Origin: Micromonospora purpureochromogenes
GTDB taxonomy: Bacteria > Actinomycetota > Actinomycetes > Mycobacteriales > Micromonosporaceae
Reading direction: 5' to 3'
Assembly: GCF_900091515.1 (NCBI RefSeq)
Contig: NZ_LT607410.1
Span: 2,976,001 to 3,040,000 of the forward strand
DNA length: 64,000 nucleotides
The translations under genes and the position numbers were made by a program. Positions 61,490-64,000 of this stretch are shown piece by piece. Positions within the stretch are counted from its first letter, which is position 1. The number at the start of each line of letters is the position of its first letter. The notes beneath the pieces were generated by a model that was not told the origin of the DNA, searched no databases, and was given only the letters and a program-made list of their open reading frames with translations.

Positions 61490-62461
61490 ATGGCAGACGG
61501 CGACGTGCCGGAGCAGATGCAGGCCGCGGCCTTCGACGAGTTCGGCGGTCCGGAGGTGATCACCCCGCGTATCCTGCCGGTGCCGCAGATCGCCGGCGAC
61601 GAGGTTCTGATCAAGGTGTGGAGCGCCGGCGTCGGGGTGTGGGACGCCATGACCCGGGAGGGCGCACTGGTGCCCGAGGGAAGCGCCTTCCCGATCGTCC
61701 CGGGTGCCGAGGCCGCCGGCAGCGTCGCCGCTGTCGGCGGGCAGGTGACCAACGTCGCCGTGGGCGACGTGATCTACGTGTACGGCTACACCCGGCCGAA
61801 GGGCGGCTTCTACGCCGAGTACGCGGCGACCAAGGCCGAGTACGTCGCGAAGCTGCCGGCGGGCCTGCCGGTGGAGCACGCGGGCGCCATGCCGACCGAC
61901 GCGCTGACCGCCTTGACGGGCCTGGACGTGCTGGGCCTGTCCGCCGGCGCGTGGTTGCTGATCTTCGGGGCGAGCGGGGGACAGGGTCACCTGGCCGTGC
62001 AGCTGGCCAAGCGGCAGGGGCTCAACGTGGTCGCCGTGGCGTCCGGGGCGGAGGGCGTGGCGCTGGTGAGCCGGCTCGGTGCCGATCTGGCCGTCGACGG
62101 TCACGGTGACCTCGCCGAGGTGCTCGGGCGGATCCGGGAGGTGGCGCCCGACGGCGTGGACGGCGTGCTGGCGATGGCCGGTGGGAAGACGCTGGAGAAG
62201 CTCAGCGAGGCGCTGCGCGACGGCGGTGTGCTCGGGTACCCCCACGGGGTGCAACCCGAACCGAGCGAGCGGCCCGGGGTGACGGTCAAGGCGTACGACG
62301 GCGAGACCGGGCCCCGGCAGTTGCAGCGCCTCAACGAGCTCATCGAGGCGGGACCGTTCGAGGTGCACGTCGCCCAGAAGTTCCCGCTGGGGCAGGCGGC
62401 GGAGGCACACCGTCGCCTGCAGACCTCCTTCCCGGGCAAGCTGCTGCTCACGGTGGTCTGA
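61490..62461 (+). CDS. Zinc-type/quinone oxidoreductase-like dehydrogenase
   Basis: A 323-residue MDR-superfamily protein: GroES-like half (MQAAAFDEFGGPEVITPRILPVP, AGVGVWDAMTREG) then Rossmann half with GASGGQGHLAVQLAKRQG for NADP. No catalytic-zinc Cys pattern is visible, so it belongs to the quinone oxidoreductase-like (QOR) group. ATG 61490 is chosen for GGAGAGGA 8 bases upstream; ATG 61517 (MQAAAF) is an alternative. The middle half of the cofactor domain has AVASGAEGVALVSRLGADLAVDGHGD. It stands alone after the truncated EEP gene. Substrate unknown. Confidence 0.9.
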   Translation: MADGDVPEQMQAAAFDEFGGPEVITPRILPVPQIAGDEVLIKVWSAGVGVWDAMTREGALVPEGSAFPIVPGAEAAGSVAAVGGQVTNVAVGDVIYVYGYTRPKGGFYAEYAATKAEYVAKLPAGLPVEHAGAMPTDALTALTGLDVLGLSAGAWLLIFGASGGQGHLAVQLAKRQGLNVVAVASGAEGVALVSRLGADLAVDGHGDLAEVLGRIREVAPDGVDGVLAMAGGKTLEKLSEALRDGGVLGYPHGVQPEPSERPGVTVKAYDGETGPRQLQRLNELIEAGPFEVHVAQKFPLGQAAEAHRRLQTSFPGKLLLTVV

Positions 62462-62551
62462 CAGCCGGTAACGCTGCTCGATGCGTCGTACGAGCCCGGC
62501 TCGCTACCCGATCTCCCGTGTGGGGGCGCGGCCGGCGGGTAGGGGTTCGCC

Positions 62552-63100
62552 ATGGTGAAGCGCGCGGTGTGGCAGGGGCTGGTGGCCGGGTTGGCGGGGG
62601 CGGCGGTGATGACCGCGGCGGAGAAGCTGGAGCAGCGGGTGACCGGGCGGCCCGACTCCCATGTGCCGGCCCGCGTACTGGCGCGGCTCACCGGCCTGCC
62701 GGAGGCACCGACACGCCAGCCACGGTGGCGCAACCTCGCGATGCACTACGGCCAGGGCGCGCTCGTCGGCGTGGTGCGCAGCATCATGGCGCAGGCCGGT
62801 CTGCGGGGTGCGTGGGCCTCGGGGATGTTCACCGTGGTGCGGTTGACCAACGATCAGATTCTGGAGAACGCCACCGGAGTGGGGGCGCCACCGCAGACCT
62901 GGCCGCGCGGCGAACTCGTCGTCGACGTCCTGCACAAGTCCATCTACGGATTCGTCACCGGAGCGGTCGCGGACACCCTCGCCGCCCGCGACGGCGCCGG
63001 CCCCGGCCAGCGGCACGCGGCGCTGCGCCCCGGCCGCCGCGCTGACGTCGGCCCGCTGCCCCGAGGCGAGGCATACGGCGTACGGGCACGGCGGGGATAG
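62552..63100 (+). CDS. Small integral membrane protein, YagU-like
   Basis: A 182-residue protein with a hydrophobic N-terminal helix (VWQGLVAGLAGAAVMTAAEKLEQ) and further helices (YGQGALVGVVRSIMAQAG, YGFVTGAVADTLAA). The GLVAGLAGAAVMTAAE and THY-like HYGQGALVG motifs recall YagU/DUF1440 membrane proteins. The C-terminal ~30 residues are arginine/proline-rich. ATG 62552 lies behind GGGTAGGGG. No obvious partner; it begins about 90 bp after the dehydrogenase. Confidence 0.65.
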   Translation: MVKRAVWQGLVAGLAGAAVMTAAEKLEQRVTGRPDSHVPARVLARLTGLPEAPTRQPRWRNLAMHYGQGALVGVVRSIMAQAGLRGAWASGMFTVVRLTNDQILENATGVGAPPQTWPRGELVVDVLHKSIYGFVTGAVADTLAARDGAGPGQRHAALRPGRRADVGPLPRGEAYGVRARRG

Positions 63101-63804
63101 CCAATTCCTTGGGCCGGTGATCCGGTGTGGCCGCCAGGCCGGCACGGCGTGGAGCCTGGTCCCGGAAATCATCGAGCCCGCGCAGATCGGGGTAACCCAG
63201 CTCGATTCATGTCGAGGTCGAGAACATTTCGCCCCTGCGGAAAGCGGGGACTGGCTCCGGGAGCTGCCTGAGGCTGATCGGGGCGGGTTGTCGCGTAACG
63301 ATCGCCATTATTTCGCCGGCATGACGAAAACATTCATAACCGAACTCCCCGGGTCGGCTCCTCCACCGGCAATTTGGCGGTGGCCGCGCCCTGGCCATTC
63401 TTGCGCGGCGGGCGGTGGCGGTGATCGCGAGGCAGCGGCCAGCGTCGCCGGCAGCGAATATGTGGACGAGAAGAATTCGCTGCGACAATCGTGAAATCGT
63501 GCGGAGCGGTGCCGAAGTGAAGCATGACACATCCGTCGGCGCCGTTTCGTCGGCGGCGCCGACGCTGAACAGCGAAAGGGACCCGCCGCGCCGGTCGCCG
63601 CGCCGCCGGAACCCGCCCGGATCTCCTTGACGGCGTATCCGTGATGCGATCTCATCGGGGCCGGCGCCGACGAATCATCAAACGGCCGGCGCCGTCCGGC
63701 GTCCCGTCTTCGTGGTCGTGCCATTCACCCTTGGCGCGCGACCACGGTGGATGCCGCCCATTTCGCCCGCCCGATCGGTGGGCCCTTTCGAAAGGGAGTG
63801 CACA
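63101..63804. other. Long intergenic region, mostly without a gene
   Basis: About 700 bp where no frame looks like a real protein. It contains a strong hairpin GTCGGCGCC/GGCGCCGAC (63535-63543 with 63555-63563), which could be a terminator or leader structure, a mixed-composition stretch near 63290-63340 (CGTAACGATCGCCATTATTTCG) that could hold a promoter, and a palindrome next to the following start. It probably carries the regulation of the secreted-protein gene at 63805. Confidence 0.4.
63783..63796. promoter_or_regulatory. Palindrome overlapping the ribosome-binding site of the last gene
   Basis: CCCTTTCGAAAGGG is a perfect 14-bp palindrome. Its right arm contains the AAAGGG part of the Shine-Dalgarno stretch AAAGGGAG (63791-63798) for ATG 63805. 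In RNA it could hide the ribosome-binding site; in DNA it could be an operator. Confidence 0.5.
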
Positions 63805-64000
63805 ATGACGTCACTCGGTGTCAGGATGCTCGGTGCGGTCGCCGTCACCGGTATCGCAGTCGCGGCCGGCGCGTCACCCGCCACGGCCTCCGCCGACAGC
63901 GACTTCGCACTGGAGAGCGCCGGGGTCAGCGCCTACGGCAGCTACGACATGATGATGAGCATCCCGGAGCGGCCGGTACCGCCGGTGGCGGTCAACGGGA
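63805..64000 (+). CDS. Secreted protein, cut by the window end
   Basis: Only the first 65 residues are present. They show a Sec signal peptide (MTSLGVRMLGAVAVTGIAVAAGASPATASA, cleavage probably after ASA), then DSDFALESAGVSAYGSYDMMMSIPERPV. No family can be given. AAAGGGAG lies 6 bases before the ATG. The product continues beyond base 64000. Confidence 0.7.
   Translation, partial: MTSLGVRMLGAVAVTGIAVAAGASPATASADSDFALESAGVSAYGSYDMMMSIPERPVPPVAVNG

Noticed and set aside
63101..63804. Small genes in the last intergenic region
   Set aside because: Frames of 60-140 residues here are low-complexity or arginine-rich and lack a ribosome-binding site, so none is annotated.

Overview
The window is a piece of a very GC-rich chromosome from an actinomycete, most likely Micromonosporaceae (Micromonospora-like). 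The codon third positions are almost all G or C, GTG and TTG starts are frequent, and many neighbouring genes overlap by GTGA. Familiar actinobacterial genes are present: a furA-katG pair, a HelR-type RNA polymerase-associated helicase, a SigG-type ECF sigma factor and a DinB/DUF664 protein. I saw no rRNA, tRNA or CRISPR array. Almost all the sequence is coding, except a scarred stretch at about 28.0-31.9 kb.

Layout. 0-4.6 kb: a lipid cluster with a TetR regulator, a diacylglycerol-kinase-like enzyme, an alkyl-DHAP-synthase-like flavoprotein and a divergent glpD. 5.2-8.4 kb: furA-katG peroxide defence, ending in a strong terminator. 8.5-14 kb: a secreted beta-helix protein, a DinB protein, galE and a membrane glycosyltransferase, possibly surface polysaccharide. 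14.3-16.5 kb: a hydrolase relic and a GH15 enzyme. 16.5-19.2 kb: a rifamycin-associated-element-like palindrome ahead of helR. 19.2-23.2 kb: a DUF6493-like protein and a SWIM zinc-finger protein. 23.5-25.2 kb: ECF sigma factor and a DUF6069-like membrane protein. 25.4-28.0 kb: an electron-transfer operon (ferric-reductase-like protein, FMN-binding protein, ApbE flavin transferase).

28-31.9 kb is a scar: a possible Tn3 transposase relic, a 5'-truncated doxX head to head with a 5'-truncated, frameshifted lysR, and an IS110-family element inserted in lysR. The lysR reading frame across the insertion fixes the element ends to within 3 bp. The left non-coding end can be read as a bridge RNA whose four guide-like segments match the target flanks and the element ends.

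32-38.6 kb: a glycogen-debranching-like enzyme, an MBL-fold hydrolase, and two regulator/target pairs (TetR/SDR and Rrf2/NmrA-like) with clear operators between them. 38.9-48.2 kb: cyanophycinase and cyanophycin synthetase, a hemerythrin and a ferritin-like protein, a STAS protein without its phosphorylation site, an asparagine-synthase-like amidotransferase and a GCS2-type ligase. 48.4-51 kb: a three-gene coupled operon (sorbosone-dehydrogenase-like, unknown, VTT membrane protein). 51.2-56.2 kb: a nagZ-namZ-amiE-like operon for exolytic turnover of peptidoglycan. 56.2-58.9 kb: WGR beta-propeller, HbpS-like and YjbR proteins. 59.0-60.7 kb: an IS200/IS605-type element with intact tnpA and tnpB that truncates an endonuclease/exonuclease/phosphatase gene. 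61-64 kb: a zinc-type dehydrogenase, a small membrane protein and a secreted protein cut by the window end.

Gene starts were chosen from ribosome-binding sites, overlaps and family alignment from memory. Family names rest on motif recognition, with no database search.
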